From positions 79,501 to 143,500 of the forward strand of contig JAJOZX010003307.1 in NCBI GenBank assembly GCA_023014485.1: a DNA stretch of 64,000 nt, read 5' to 3'. The position numbers were made by a program, and so were the translations under genes. Source of the DNA: Bathynomus jamesi. Lineage: Eukaryota; Arthropoda; Malacostraca; Isopoda; Cirolanidae. This document shows positions 28,501 to 42,900 of the stretch, piece after piece; position 1 is the stretch's first letter, and the number at the start of each line of letters is the position of its first letter. The notes beneath the pieces were generated by a model. The model had not been told where the DNA came from. It did no database searches and saw only the letters and a list, made by a program, of their open reading frames with translations.

Positions 28501-31500
28501 GTTAAATATCTCTACTATGAAAAATAAAAAAATCCCTTCAAAAGTTGACCTTTGACCTTGAATAAAAAAAAAATACCTTCTCCTAAAAACAATTTTTTTA
28601 CATTAATACCTTGAGTCATGTACAACAAAATCCCAAGAAGCTGTAAGTGGCTGATAACTAGTTCAATGTATAAAAAATAATGAATTCAAGCAACATTTTG
28701 AAAAAAGTCATTTTATACAAAAATTGTCAAAAAGTCATGACTTTGTGACCTTGTATGTCAGTAACCATTTTTGTCTAAGGTCAGCTCAATCTCTTACAAA
28801 TACAACCCATATCTACATACTATCTGCAGCCTTCTACAAACAAGCAAATGCTTATTTTTAAATATTTGTTCTTTACCCACCTCACCTGTATGTTGTGCAT
28901 GTATGTGATGGTTTTCAGTAGTTGACAAGATTCTTGTGGGCCACCCAATTTATTGTGATTTCTAGAAGAGAAAACAATTTTTAATGTATACCTAGATAGC
29001 TACCTAATTAACAAATACAAGTAACATATTAAAATGTACATACAATATGTATAGGTATAGTGCTCATTGATTTCCATTTATCACAACTTAAAATGTATGC
29101 AGTGTATATATAGTTACATGACCATTTTAATTTTGAATTCTTACCTTTCTGTGCTGTAGATCTGCCAAAGCTTTGGATGCCTTCAAAGTAACTTCTTTGC
29201 AAATCCTGTATGTTCGTCCATTAGTAGTAGATGCCTCAACTTGTGTTAGAATATCTGAATATGGTAAGATTAATTCATCTGGTCGACCAGGATACACAAA
29301 TGATGGGTTTGGGCCATGAGGATGAAGGAATGTGACTTTTACTTCTCTATTCTCTGGTATCTTTTCCAGCACATATGCCACCCACCAATGGCCATCATAT
29401 GCAGCAGTAACAAAACCATGTATTTTCTCCTCAGTCACAACTTCTTCCTTTTCAGTAACTTTCTCAATATTTGAATAATCTGATAATGAATAATGTTTAA
29501 CCTTAAGAGAAGTCAATGAAACTGGCTGTAAATGGTGTAATTTCTGTGTACCAGCAATAGTCCTTGCAGTTGAGTGTCTTTCTTGGAGAAGTTGGCTTTC
29601 CTCTTCATGCTCTTTATTGGTTGAAAAATGACATTTTATATTTACAATATTTTCACTTGCAAATGTATATAACTGTTCTGCAGTAAGGATCTGTTCATCA
29701 TAAGGTCGTTGTAGACTAGCTTTTGCAGCTAATCTCTTAACTGTGCCTCCAACACCATCACAGGGTCCCTTTCCATGACTTGTTGCAAAAAAATTCCATT
29801 CTGCCTCAATTCCAAAATCATCTCTGTGATGGCAAAGATTCAAAAAGTTTTTGCAGTTCTTATACTGTCCTGCACACCCATCTGAAAAGTAAATTATTTT
29901 GTGGATGGAACCGATGGATGAGATATTATCTTTTAGGAATTTTATCAGATGCTTTTGAAACAAATGTACAGCAACTGTGTTATGGATGTTACACTCTGAA
30001 ATAATAACAAAGCTAAGGTGAGCAATCTCATCTTCCTTTTTATAGTAAATAACAAATGGATGTAGAGTAGCCATCTCATTGTTCCAGTGAAAGCTCTGAA
30101 CCTCATCTTGAAGAATAAAGGAATAATTTTCAGCAAAATCACACACAGCAAGGACCTCACCATCTTTCAAAGACATTTTTGTTTCACGGTAATAAGTTGC
30201 TTGCATCTTTGTCTTGAAGTCATGTATCTGGTATTCTTTCAGTTGGTTACAGAATTGGTCAATATATTCATCTGTATTCAGTTCTACTGATTCAAGATTT
30301 GACCGATCTGTATTGGTCCACTTTTTAAAATTTATGATATCAATGAAGTTGTTTGTAAATATGTCCAGTAGTCTGTTTTTTAAATCTGATGGATCTCCAC
30401 ATTGTTCACATTGTCTGAGGCAGGATTGCATTCCATAAAGGCAACACAATGACGTACATTCTTAATAGGTGTGTCATCATTTGCAGTTAGTTTTTCTAAT
30501 TCAGCTCCTACAAACATAAGTTTGGCATTCTGATGAATTGTACAGACACATACTGAGTGAGTTCCTGTTGCTCCAGCAATAACACACTGCTTTGGACGCA
30601 ATTCTGCAAATTTACTGAATCCCACCTTAACCAAAGGATTTCTTTCTTTGAAAATATGATAGGCTTCTTTTAAATTGCAAAGTAAAAGATGCTTTTGCAA
30701 ATGTATCCTTCCTCTTTCATTGTCAATGATACTACAATAGTCTTTCTTTCCTGGCATTGTTCTACTGATGTCTTCTGAAAGATAAAATGCTTTAATAGCG
30801 TCAACAGTATCCTGTTTAATTCTTTTCCCACCCTTTGGATTTGGGTCTGAAAGGACACCTTTTTCTTCAACTATTTTTTTAGCAATAGATGCTGTATGCC
30901 TTGTTGTGTTAAATTCTGAAGCAATTTTCCTAATGCTCCAACTTTTGGGCAATACAGTGAGGATTTTTATTTTATCACTTCTTTTAGTATTTTCATTTTT
31001 GAATTTTTCCTTGAGTTGATTTATTATTTCTAAACAGTCTACATCTCCAGATGGCTCCTTAAATTGTGAGTCAGAAATCTCTCTTCCTGCAACTGTTTCC
31101 ATTCTCTTCTTAACTGTCTCTGTCACCTTGCTTAGTTTTTTAGCTCCATATGACTTTTGCTCTACAAGCTTTCTCTTTTTTATGGGTGATTCACCAATTG
31201 AAACAAAAGAAGCATTCAAAGTACACATCTCATGGTTTTGCTCTGAAGTTGATGCATCACTATTGTCAACATTTTCAATTTTCTCAAGATCTTCAGGTGG
31301 TTCACTACTACAAGAAGAATCATCATTTATGTCTGAATTCAAAGTGCCTATTCCTTTCTCAGGCAAGGACTCAAGATGTTCTCTACACTGCTTACAAAGT
31401 CTGTGATGTAGTGTTAAGTGCAGATCGGGAAACTTATTTACAAGTTCCTGTGGTACAATTCTCAAACTCTTCTTTCGACACTGACCTTTGTGACGCAGCA

Positions 31501-33881
31501 AAGGATCAGCACACTTCTGTTTCAGTTTTAAATGTTCCATGTTTGTACTCTGAAATCACAAAAGCACAAAGAAAATCCTGAAAAGAAAACAATGAACAAT
31601 TAATGAATTAAATAAATTTTTATACATGTATTTAGTAAAAATAAATTAACTTTAACTTGAAGTCAGGAGTCAACTCTGTAAAGTTGACAGTACTTATATA
31701 CTAGTTGGGCCTTTGGATCAGCGCTACTCCAGTAGATTTGGGGCTGTCGAGGGGTTTAACCCTGGTTGTCTTTTAAAAGACTTCTTTTGGCACAGGTCAC
31801 AAAAAGGTTTTTGAACTAATAATGTTAAGTTGAACTAAGTCTTCACTGACACTATATCAGAACAGAACTTTTAAATAAATGAACTGACAAAAAAAATCTA
31901 AAATTGAAGAATGATGCCAACTTCATTTATTTTTTATACATTGAACTAGTTATCAGCCACTTACAGCTTCTTGGGATTTTGTTGTACATGACTCAAGGTA
32001 TTAATGTAAAAAAATTGAATTTTTTAGGAGAGGTATTTTTTTTTATTCAAGGTCAAAGGTCAACTTTTGAAGGGATTTTTTTATTTTTCACAGTAGAGAT
32101 ATTTAACAAGAGACAATAAACAAGGGGCTACTAAAGAGCTTTAAAATGAGACCAAAATCAATGCTCTAGCTTTAATAGTTTTTTAGTTACACCATTTTGA
32201 AAATAGTCATTTAACGCAAAAAAGGTCAAAATGTCACAACTTTGTGACCTTGTATCTCAGTAACCAAAGGTCAGTCAGCTCTAATAATTTGGAAATTTAA
32301 GTTTGGCATGTATATCTGCTATTGTGCCAAGTATGAGCAAAATTGAAAGGGGTGAATGCAAAAAGTGCCATTTTGTGGCTGAGTTGACATGGAATGACCC
32401 CCATGCCATATTCAGTGGCGAGGTCCGAAACACGTGTTCCGCTTTCCCACTTTGAAATAAGTTCTTTTTTTAATTCAATTGTGGTTCTCACAGCTTTCCT
32501 TTTAGGTTTTTTTCCTTCACTACACTTCTTTGGGGGCCATGGTCACTTAATTTTAATAATAATATAAAAATAACACCAAAGAATAACGGTGGATTCACAA
32601 ACGTTTCACGGAGCTAAAAAAAAAAGCGATGCGCACCGAACGCTGGCTGGAGAGAAACTGACCGGCTTCTTTCGGTTCGGATATGAGGGAATGGTTCGTA
32701 TGCAAGGACAATTTTTCCTTGAAAAAGTTGTTCGTATACCGATTTGTTCGAATAGAGATGCGTTCATATATTGAGGTTCCACTGTATAGTAGACTCGCAA
32801 CTTACACAGATTTTTCTTACGTGGTTTCAACTATACGTGGGTTATAATTTTACAATTTTGGTGCTTTAAGGCAGCGTACACATGTCTCACCCTCGTCTGC
32901 ATTCACAATGCCATGGAGGATGGCACTAACAAGTGTGTTATGGCATGCTGGAAGGAATTCAACATTGCCAGTTGCATCACTTTTGTGTTATAGGTATGTT
33001 ATACGTATAATAGAGTTACAATATATAGTGATTTAAAGGTGATTTAGGGGATTTTTTTTGGTTTCTGACTTTATTGGCTTTTGGCCTTAGCGGGGTCCCA
33101 GGAACGTAACCTCCACATAAGTTGCGAGTCTACTATATATATACAGGTAGCCCTCGATTTACGCCGGGGTTAGGTCCTTGGGGGGACAGGCGCAAATGGA
33201 ACCCTTTATATAATGGAGTCAATGGGAAATCACAGGGTTAGGTTCCGGGCACCAAAAATTTTACCTAACCTTTTCAATACTGGAGTATTTAAAGCTCAGA
33301 AATAAACTTTTTTAATTAAAAAAAGTGTTTTATTTTTAACCTACATAAATATAATAAATAAAAAATAAATGAATACATAAAACAATTAAATTTTGTACAC
33401 TTACCTTCACATGTTTGGATCCCACACGTGGTCTTATAAGTGCCACTGTCAGGCCCCTGCATTGATGTTTTTTGACAGTGGCATAATGCAGAAGTTTTAG
33501 ATGGCTTTTGAAGGTCCTGGTTGAGGATCTTCTGTTGAAGGCCCTGGTTGAGAAGGTTGCCTTTTTTTGAAGAAAGAATCAAGTGTTGATTGCCTGGATT
33601 TCTTCCTCCTTTCTTTAACAATTTCAAAATAAGGGCTCAGGCTTGATATGACACTCCTTTTAACTGTGACACTCCTCTCCCAGTCGTGATCAATGTCACA
33701 GAGCTCATTAGTGAGGGACTCTACACTTGCATATACAGTTTATATATACAGTAGTTACATATTTTTACCATTTTTGACGATTTTAAATTTTTAATTTATA
33801 AAAAAATTGCAAAAATAAATATTCATGGCCTTGTGGATAGTGACTGGCGCTATTGCGAATCAGCGCAAAACGAGGGCTACC

Positions 33882-33920
<39 letters not shown>

Positions 33921-36900
33921 GAAAAATTATTTCACGAAAGTGACACGTGAAAAGTATTTATGATGAATAAAACCACGAAAGCGCTTGAGCACCCCTTTGT
34001 GTTTCTTTTTTCCTTCGTGGTTTTATTCATCATATATATATATATTATATATATATATTAATTATATATATATTATATATATAAAATGATGATTGGTTAG
34101 GGGTAATTCCAGGACAGATCATGCAAAAAAAATGAAATTTTACACCACACCTCTTCCAATTTTCCTATAATTTGTTGTATAACATTACCTATACCAGTGA
34201 TGGCAAACCACTGACCAGCGGGTCAAGTACTGACCATGAGACAATTTTTAGTGACCCATGAGCTCTTATTTAAATAAAATATGACTTAAATTTTTAATAT
34301 TTTCTGCCTTACAGTTTTAAAATTATTTTAATTCTCCTACCAAAATAAATAGCTGATACACATTGAAACATTTTTAAACATATAGTATACATTTAAAAAC
34401 GTGTGTGTATGTATGACAACTTATAATTCATCCAATTCCCCCATACTATCAATTTGAAGATCTTCATTTATCATCTTTTCATTGGCAATTTAGAAATGGA
34501 GTTAGTTGACTTCCAAGAAAGTGCAGTATGAAAGACTAAATTTATTGATCTTAATCTGAAGTTACAAGCAAAGGAATTGGAGTCATCAATTTTGGGTGTA
34601 ACCAGAGAACAACAATCAATAGAAAGAGTAGAGGGTGCTACTATAGTGTGTGGTCTATAAAGATATTTACACTATAGTGTGTGGTCTACAACATATTTAC
34701 AAATTCAATTACATTAAAACAAAAAATTTAAAGGACGAATAAAACAAACAATTCATTCTATAGGATATAATGCCCAGTTAGGTCAACTGTATGCCCTTGA
34801 CAATTGGTTAGATTAAGTTGTGATATTTTCAAGTTTTAATGAAAATATCACAACTTAACCTACCCAATTGTCAAGGGCATACAGTTGACCTAACTGGGCA
34901 TTCAGTTAACCTAACTGGGCATTATATCTCATAGAATGAATTGTTTGTTTTATTTGTCCTTTAATTTTTTGTTTTAATGTAATTGAACTAATATTTGTCT
35001 TCCTGATTCCCCCTTTTATAGTCAGCCTTTACCTCACATTCATCCCCAAAGATAAATTCAAGTCATTTCAGGTCACTTTAAATTCGTCAGGTCAGGTCAC
35101 TTCAGCACAATTTCTTTTGTAGGCTAAAGATATCTTTGTAGACCACACGCTATAGTAGCACTGAGTAGAGAATCTTAATTCTTGCAGAATGGAACTCTCT
35201 ACCAATTTCTTTTGCATCAATGAAAAAGCTAGCATTAGCTTTGCTAACAATGTTTGGTTCATCTTATTCATGTGAACAGTTGTTTTCCTCCATGAATTTC
35301 ATCAAATCCACCACTCAGAATCACCTTGGCACAGATATCAGTGGTGCATGTGAGAGACTAAAGACAACTAAATATAAACTTCAGATCAAAACATTAGCAG
35401 CTAAAATCCAAGTTTCTCACTAAAAATAGTAAATAAAATTATTATGACCCAATTTTGTTTTTTTAAAAATCAAAAGTAACTAAAATGACCTGCCAGCAAA
35501 AAAGGTTCACTACCACCAAAAAACCCGAAATTTCAAGTTTTAGATTGATCAAACTTGTGGTTCAAAAGTTATGGCCCTTCCAACTTTCGGGTGTTCTCAA
35601 GAACCCCCAAATTACAAATTACTATATCTTAGCCCCTAATTGAGATAGAAGAATGATTCAAATTGCATTTGAAAGGTAATTTGTCAAATATTAAATGAGT
35701 ATAGACATGGATAGCAGCTTAGTTGAGGAGTAAAGAAGTTGACAATTTGTATTATTAAAGCGGGGTTTTACCCCTACCTCAATGGATTTTTTAAAAATTC
35801 TCATATCAGATTAAGCTCAAACTCTATCTGTTTAAGTGGCATTTAAGAAATTGCTGTGTATTTAGGTGTAAATTGTGTGTTTTGAGATTTGAATAGCGAT
35901 AACTTCACTGAAAAAAATATTTTCATTTTTATAATAATTTGTTGGTATTTCTTTACTATTACACCAGTCTCCGGTAGAAAGTTTTAAAAGCTGGTTTTCA
36001 ATGTTTTTCAATGTGCTGAATTAAAAAAATGATACTCATTTTCGTCGCAAATGATTTGTTAGAGTTATTGAAGCTTTTTTAATTTTTTATAATTTTGGAT
36101 AATGTTAGGGGTTAAGTTTGCTTAGGTTGTTTTAAGTTTGGCCAATTTTGAAGGTGAAATTTATGTTTTTCCTATGGTTTTTGATGTGTTTTGTATTAAT
36201 CTGACTTTCAAAATCTTCGGAAACCACTCATTTTTGTGATTCTCCCCACCCAAAAACTCCCAGTTCCCACTGGGGGTCTCCCAGGTAAAAAAGGGTAGAA
36301 AGTTTTAAAAGCTTTAAGCTTCAATAACTCTCTAACAAATCATTTGCGACAGAAATGAGCATCATTTTTTAATTCAGCACATTGAAAACCAGCTTTTAAA
36401 ACTTTCTACTGGAGACTGGTGTAATAGTAAATATTTACCAATTTGTCACCTTCATTTAATTTAATTTTTTTCCTGAAAAGTATGCTGCCTTATATGTAAC
36501 TACCAGTACGTATTTAATTGTAAATTTGTTTCAAGAATGAAACAAAAAATTTGGGTCATTCCATGCCAAATCAACAGGCCCTTGTCCTTGACCATCTCAG
36601 ATTTGCTTCAAACTTGGTAGATTTATTGCCCCTCTAGAGTAACTAAGTCATACAAAATTTCAGACATCTAAGTCCCATGGTTCTGGAGAAATGGCCCCTC
36701 AAATTTTGCAGTTTTGGGCTAATTTTGGCATGACTTGGGTCCACAAAAATGGACATAACTCCTTGAATATTTGTCTTATTGACATGATCTTTGTGCCATT
36801 TGAAAGCTCTTTGTCTGCTCTACATGTTAATATAAGTTAGCTAACTGGCTACAGGTGAATGATATAAGTTATATTTTTATTTGAAGTATTGAGATTAAGT

Positions 36901-39900
36901 TTTCAACAAACACCTGTCATTGAAATTTGCTCAAATTGTGCTCAGTTTCTATGGACTATTGACATTCTCTGTGTAAAATTTCATTCTGGGGAACTAGGAA
37001 GCTGAGTTAGAGGTGTTCAAATGAACAGGGTCATTGGCAAAATTCAATGTTTTTTCCTGCTATGGTCATTGGTGGCTATGCCACTACCAACTGTTTTTTT
37101 ATTTTAACAGTTGGTAGCCCCATCGCCTAAGGGGCCACTCCTGATAGCTCAGCAGGTCAAGCCACAGGTCCCAACCACCCACCCTTCACTTTGATGCCTT
37201 TGTTTTGTGGGTTTCCTTGTTGTGGTTCCCAAGCCATCAGTGGGTTTCTTAACTGGATCTCAAGCCGTACAGTCTTTCAAAAATGTTTTTACAGTTTAAA
37301 AGTTCTGTATAGCAAGAGGTTTATTTTTGTTCCACAATTTGTGATGCCTTTTCCATTTCAGTTTCTTTGAGTCTGTAAGTCCTTCCAGTGGTGGTCATTG
37401 GATCCACAACAGTAAGAATTTCTGATTTATGCAGTACCAAAATATCTGGTCTTTATGGATAAGTGAATGAACAAGAAGGGCCTTTAGGTGTCAAGAAACT
37501 GAGTTTCACTTCTTCACTATCTGTGTAAGTTTCAAGGACGCATGCCAACCACCACTCATTATTATAGACAGCTGTGACAAATCCTCTGATGTCCTCAAAC
37601 TGGATATCATTTTCTTGTTTTGTAACTCTTAACTCTTTTTCCTTCTTGACTCCTTGAAAATGTCTTCACTTCCAGTTCTCCCTGAGACACGAACAATTCT
37701 GTGTTCCTGGAATTGTACTTGCATTGTTGAATCTCTCTTCCAAGCCGCACCCTTGTTTCATCCATTCATCATTGGATGAATACAAAAAGTTAATCCCTGG
37801 AATATGAACTCTAGGGTTATGACATTTTTATAACCTCATGTTCCTGTATCATAAATCTATGAACTTTTGCCCCCTGACAATGAAAATAACAGTTTTTTCG
37901 ATATATTTTGAAAAAACTTCACCCCAAAATAAAAAATAAAAAATTAATAAAATAATAAATATTGGTTGCTCCTTGGTATAGCTATTGCAGATGGGTCTCT
38001 GTTCCAGTGATTTTCCAGAGTATTTAGTGCTTTTCGGTATTGTTGCAAGATATTGGACGATTTATGATAATCATCAGGTAACCAATCTAGAATGGTGCAA
38101 TGCAGCTGTCTCGAATATACTAATATACTATATTTGCTTTCGGGGTGACATTTTTTTTTAATTCTGAAGAATTAGGCCCTTTTTTATTGTTTTCAAGCAA
38201 AAGTTCATCGATTGATGATACAGGAAACAATATTTATGACAAAAAATTAAAAAGTCATAACCCTAATGATCTCTTCCATATTCAAAGAGCTGTCTTGGTG
38301 TCATGATTTGGTCATTGTAGGGCTGCTGCAGGCTGGCTCTAGCAGCTAGTCTCTTCCACAGTGCCACCCACACCATCACATGGTCCTTTCCCATGTGAGG
38401 TGGCAAAAAAGTGCCACTCTGCTTTCATCCCAAAATCAGCTGTATGGCTGCACAAATTGGCAAAGTTCTTGTAATTTTTGTATTGAGCAGCAGCTCCATC
38501 TGAGAAGTAGATCATCTGAACAATATCAAATTCAAAATCAGCTTTCAGAAAGTCTATCAACTTCCTTTGATACAAATGAACTGCTACTGTGTCATGATGG
38601 AGACAATCTGAGATCACTACCACATTAATGTGCTTCAGGTCTTCTCCATCCCTGTAGTAGCACACAAAGGGATGTAGTGTGGCTTGGGCATTATTCCAAT
38701 GGAATCCTTGGGCTGCATCTTGTAAAATAAATGAATAGTTCTCTGCAAAATCTCCAAGAACTAATACTTCTCCCTTCTTCAAGGATTCTTTCCTCTCTGA
38801 GCAGAATGCAGACTGTTCTTTGGCAATAAAATCACCCCTCTTGAGAACTTGAAGGCTTGTACAAAATGCTTCAATGAATTCATCTGCTGATTTTGACACT
38901 GTTTCCAGGGTGGTTCTATCTGTTGATAACCACTGCTTATACTGCACTTCATCAATCATGTTGTTATTGAAAACTTCCGCCAAAAACTGCTCAAAATCTG
39001 CTATCAGATGACTGCAATTTGAACACTGACTTAAGTAGCAGTCTGCTGATGTTGGATTGCACGTAACTGCAGTCAAACATTGATGGTAATCTGTCAAATG
39101 AAAGTTTTCCTCTTTTGTAAGAGCAGGTAGTCCTGTTCCAACAATCATGAGTTTCGTGTTTTGATGGATTGTGCAAACACACACAGTGTGTGTTCCACTG
39201 GCACCTGGTAGGACACATTCTTTAGGCCTGAGATCAGCAAACTTTGAGAAACTGATTATAACTTCAGGATTCTTGGACTTGAACAGCTGATAAACCTCTT
39301 TTAAATTGCAGAGCATCAGGTGCTTTTGTTCTTGAACTCTGACCTTGTTTCAGGACTGTCTTAAAGTCCTTTTTCCCAGGCATAATCTGGCTCACTTCTT
39401 GGCTCTTGTAAAATTTAGCAACTTCATCCACTGTCTCTTGTGGAAACAAGCTTTCTCTTTTGTTTGGCAGTGACAAAATTCCTTTTTCTTTAACAAGCTT
39501 CTTAGCTTGTCTTGCCATGTAATTAGTGGCACCAAATTCTTCAACTTTTGCAATACTCCAGCTTTTTGGCAGGATTGTCAAGATTTGAACTTTTTCACTT
39601 CTTTTTTCACTAATTGCAAACTTTTCTTTCAACTGGGTAATGATTTCTGATTCATCAGAATTAACTTGCTTTTCTGAAGTGGATCCTTCTTCAATTTTAG
39701 AACTGGGTGAGATAAGTTTAAGTTTCTTTGAAATCCTTTTCTGTATTTTCTCTGCTTTCTTTTGTCCATATCCGAACTGTCTGTTAAGCTTTCGGTGTTT
39801 AACTGGTGATTCACCAATTACTGACAGAGACTCATTCAGTGACTGTAATTCACTTTCTGGAGAAACAAAAACATCCCCAGAACACTCTAGTTGCTGTTCA

Positions 39901-42900
39901 GAAGACACAGGTGCAGCATCTGAAGACTCACTGGATGAAGATGATGATCTAGTCTCTGGCAATTTTTTCTGACCAGGAATTATTCCAGATTTAGGGAATT
40001 TTTCAGCAAATGTTTTGGAAACTTTTCTCAGTCCTTTTTTTACAGGTTTTTCATGCAGGTTGAAAGGGTCACAGCATGATGTCTGACTCACTTGAAACTT
40101 CGCTGCCGCATCCATTTCTGCACAACTCGCTTAAGTTCCTGAAACAGTGAAAAACTGATTGGAAAGTGAATAAACATATAGTTAGTTAAAGTTGGATTTC
40201 ATGCCACTAGCACTACCAAGCAATATGGATGAGCTTTGAGCATGGAATGCAATTTAGGTACACTTAAAAATTTGAAAAAAAAAAAAAAAAAAAGAATTTC
40301 GCCGATGACCCTGTTCATTTGAACACCTCTAACTCAGCTTTCCAGTTGTTCCCCAGAATGAAATTTTACACAGAGAATGTCAATAGTCCATAGAAACAGT
40401 GAGCACAATTTGAACAAATTTCAACGACAGGTGTTTGTTGAAAACTTAATCTCAATATTTCAAATAAAAATAACTCTTATAACATTCACCTGTAGCCAGT
40501 TAGCTAACTTACATTAACATGTAGAGCAGACAAAGAGCTTTCAAATGGTGCAAAGATCATGTCAATAGGACAAATATTCAAGGAGTTATGGCCATTTTTG
40601 TGGACCCCAGTCATGCCAAAATTAGCCCAAAACCCCAAAATTCCAGGGGCCATTTCTCCGGAACCATGGAACCTAGAGGTCTGCAATTTTGCATGACTTA
40701 GTTACTCTAGAGGGGTAATACATTTACCAAGTTTGAAGCAAATCTGAGATGCTCATGGTAATTTTGCTCAAAAATCATGTTGATTTGGTGTGGAATGACC
40801 CAATTTATTTTGAATTATTAGCAACTACATTTTTTTTTGTTCTAAAATGTATACAGAGTACAAAACATGTACAGGAACTTAGAAGTACAAGCATCAACTG
40901 CATGAGTATAATATACTGTACTAAAAACTTTTATGGCTCCACTAATTTGATCTCTTTTGGATGGAAAGAGTAGGCAATTTTAATACCACACATGATATTT
41001 GGATTGGACATAGGTTGAATCATTTTGCTTTGTCTTGCCCAGCAAATATCTTCCTTCTCTGTAAAATGGTATTTATTAGGGCCTCCTGAAAATGTTAAAA
41101 AGCTAATTTGGTAATCAACAAATTCTTTTGAACTGTCTTTGATTATTCCAAGCCAGATTTTACTATGATACTTACAATCAACATATTGGCCAATATGATA
41201 CTCAGTATCTTTGTTTACTAGCAGACTGCTCTCACCCTGTTCAACTCAACTTATTCTAAACAAAGTAGGATTTTCTGAATCAGTTGTTTGATAAGCCTGT
41301 ATCTGGCTCCTTGACTTAGGTACAATTCTGTGGAAGCATCTTGTGCCCTTGATTGATATAGCTTCATTAAACCTATTAGACAGATGTAATTTATTTGATT
41401 CAACCTCCTGATTTGAAGTGCTTCGTACTAAAATCATATAAAGCTCTTGGTGTCAGAATGTGACCAGCATCAGTCACCTCTTTTTACTGTTCCTCCAATA
41501 CTATCACACACATATTTACCATGACTTGTAGCAAAGAAATTCCACTTGGCCTTGACACTGAAATCCTGTTCATGATAACAGAGATTGATGAAATTGAATG
41601 TATTCTTATATTGTTCACCACATCCATCAGAAAAGTAAGTAACTTTTTGTACATTGGGGAATCTATCTTTTATATCTTTTATCAAATATTGCTGAAAAGT
41701 GTGAACTGCTGAAGTTGAGTGCTCAAGACAGTCACTGACAATGCAATAACTGGTGTGGCTTAATTCCCCATCTTGTGATAGACTACAAATGGGTGGTGTT
41801 CCCTGAACATTTGTCCAGTGAAAACTCTGAGGGGCATCTTGAGTAATAAATGAATAGTTTTCAGCAAAATCCCCATGTACAATTAAATCATTACTTTGAA
41901 GATTCTTTTTTATATTCTTCATGTGTTGACTGACATTTTGCAGTGTAGTGATGATGAGTGAGGGAGAGAATGGCTTCTGAAAGAATTTCACTAAATTCCT
42001 CTACTGCAGCTGTATTGCTTTGCAAAAGTGACCAGTCTGTAGTAGTCCATTGAACATATTGTACTGTACATTATCTCTATCTGTCAATATTGACAAGGTA
42101 TTCAAAAAGTTTGCTACACCAATACTACCAGGATATTTTAGACACATATGTAACATACAATTAGAATTGTGGATATAACAAACACTTTTTTCCATGAGGG
42201 TATGGTATGTAAGGCTTTTCTGGCCAATTACTGACACCATGATGGTCCATGAGTTTAGGATTTTGGTGATGGTACAAACACAAACTGTGTGTTCCTTTCC
42301 CCCAGCAATAACACACTATTTAGGTCTTAAATTTGAAAATGATGAAAAGCCAACTGATAGGGTGGTTCTTAGCTACATAAGGGCCAAAAAATTTTTTTAA
42401 TTGTTTTACTCCTAACCTTTAATTTTTTTGGTATTGAGGTAAAACTTCTGCATGTGAAATATTTTTTGAATACATCAAGTTTTAGGGGTTGCACAGTGAC
42501 CAGGGCTGTGGAGTCAGTGATAAAATTTGCTGACTCCAACTCCAAAAATTTTAACATTCCAACTCCGACTCCAGAAATCTGACTTGTATAATTACGACTC
42601 CGATAGAATGTTAAGGCCAAATTGATTACAATTAGCTTTATTAGGCCAATGGAGATTCATAAACAAGGCATTTCATCACCACCCCATGATTCATCAGTTA
42701 CTTAGTGGCTGTAACTATGCCTTAATGGCTTTTTTTCTCTTTATTCAAAAATTACAATAAATCCCAAAATACAAACTGATTGAAGCTTAAACAAAATAAG
42801 ATTATTATTGGTTTAGCAAATTAATAAGATGTTTTTGTATTATTATAAACATCCGTAATACGTAATATTTTCCATCAGCAGTGAGTGAAAAATATTCAAA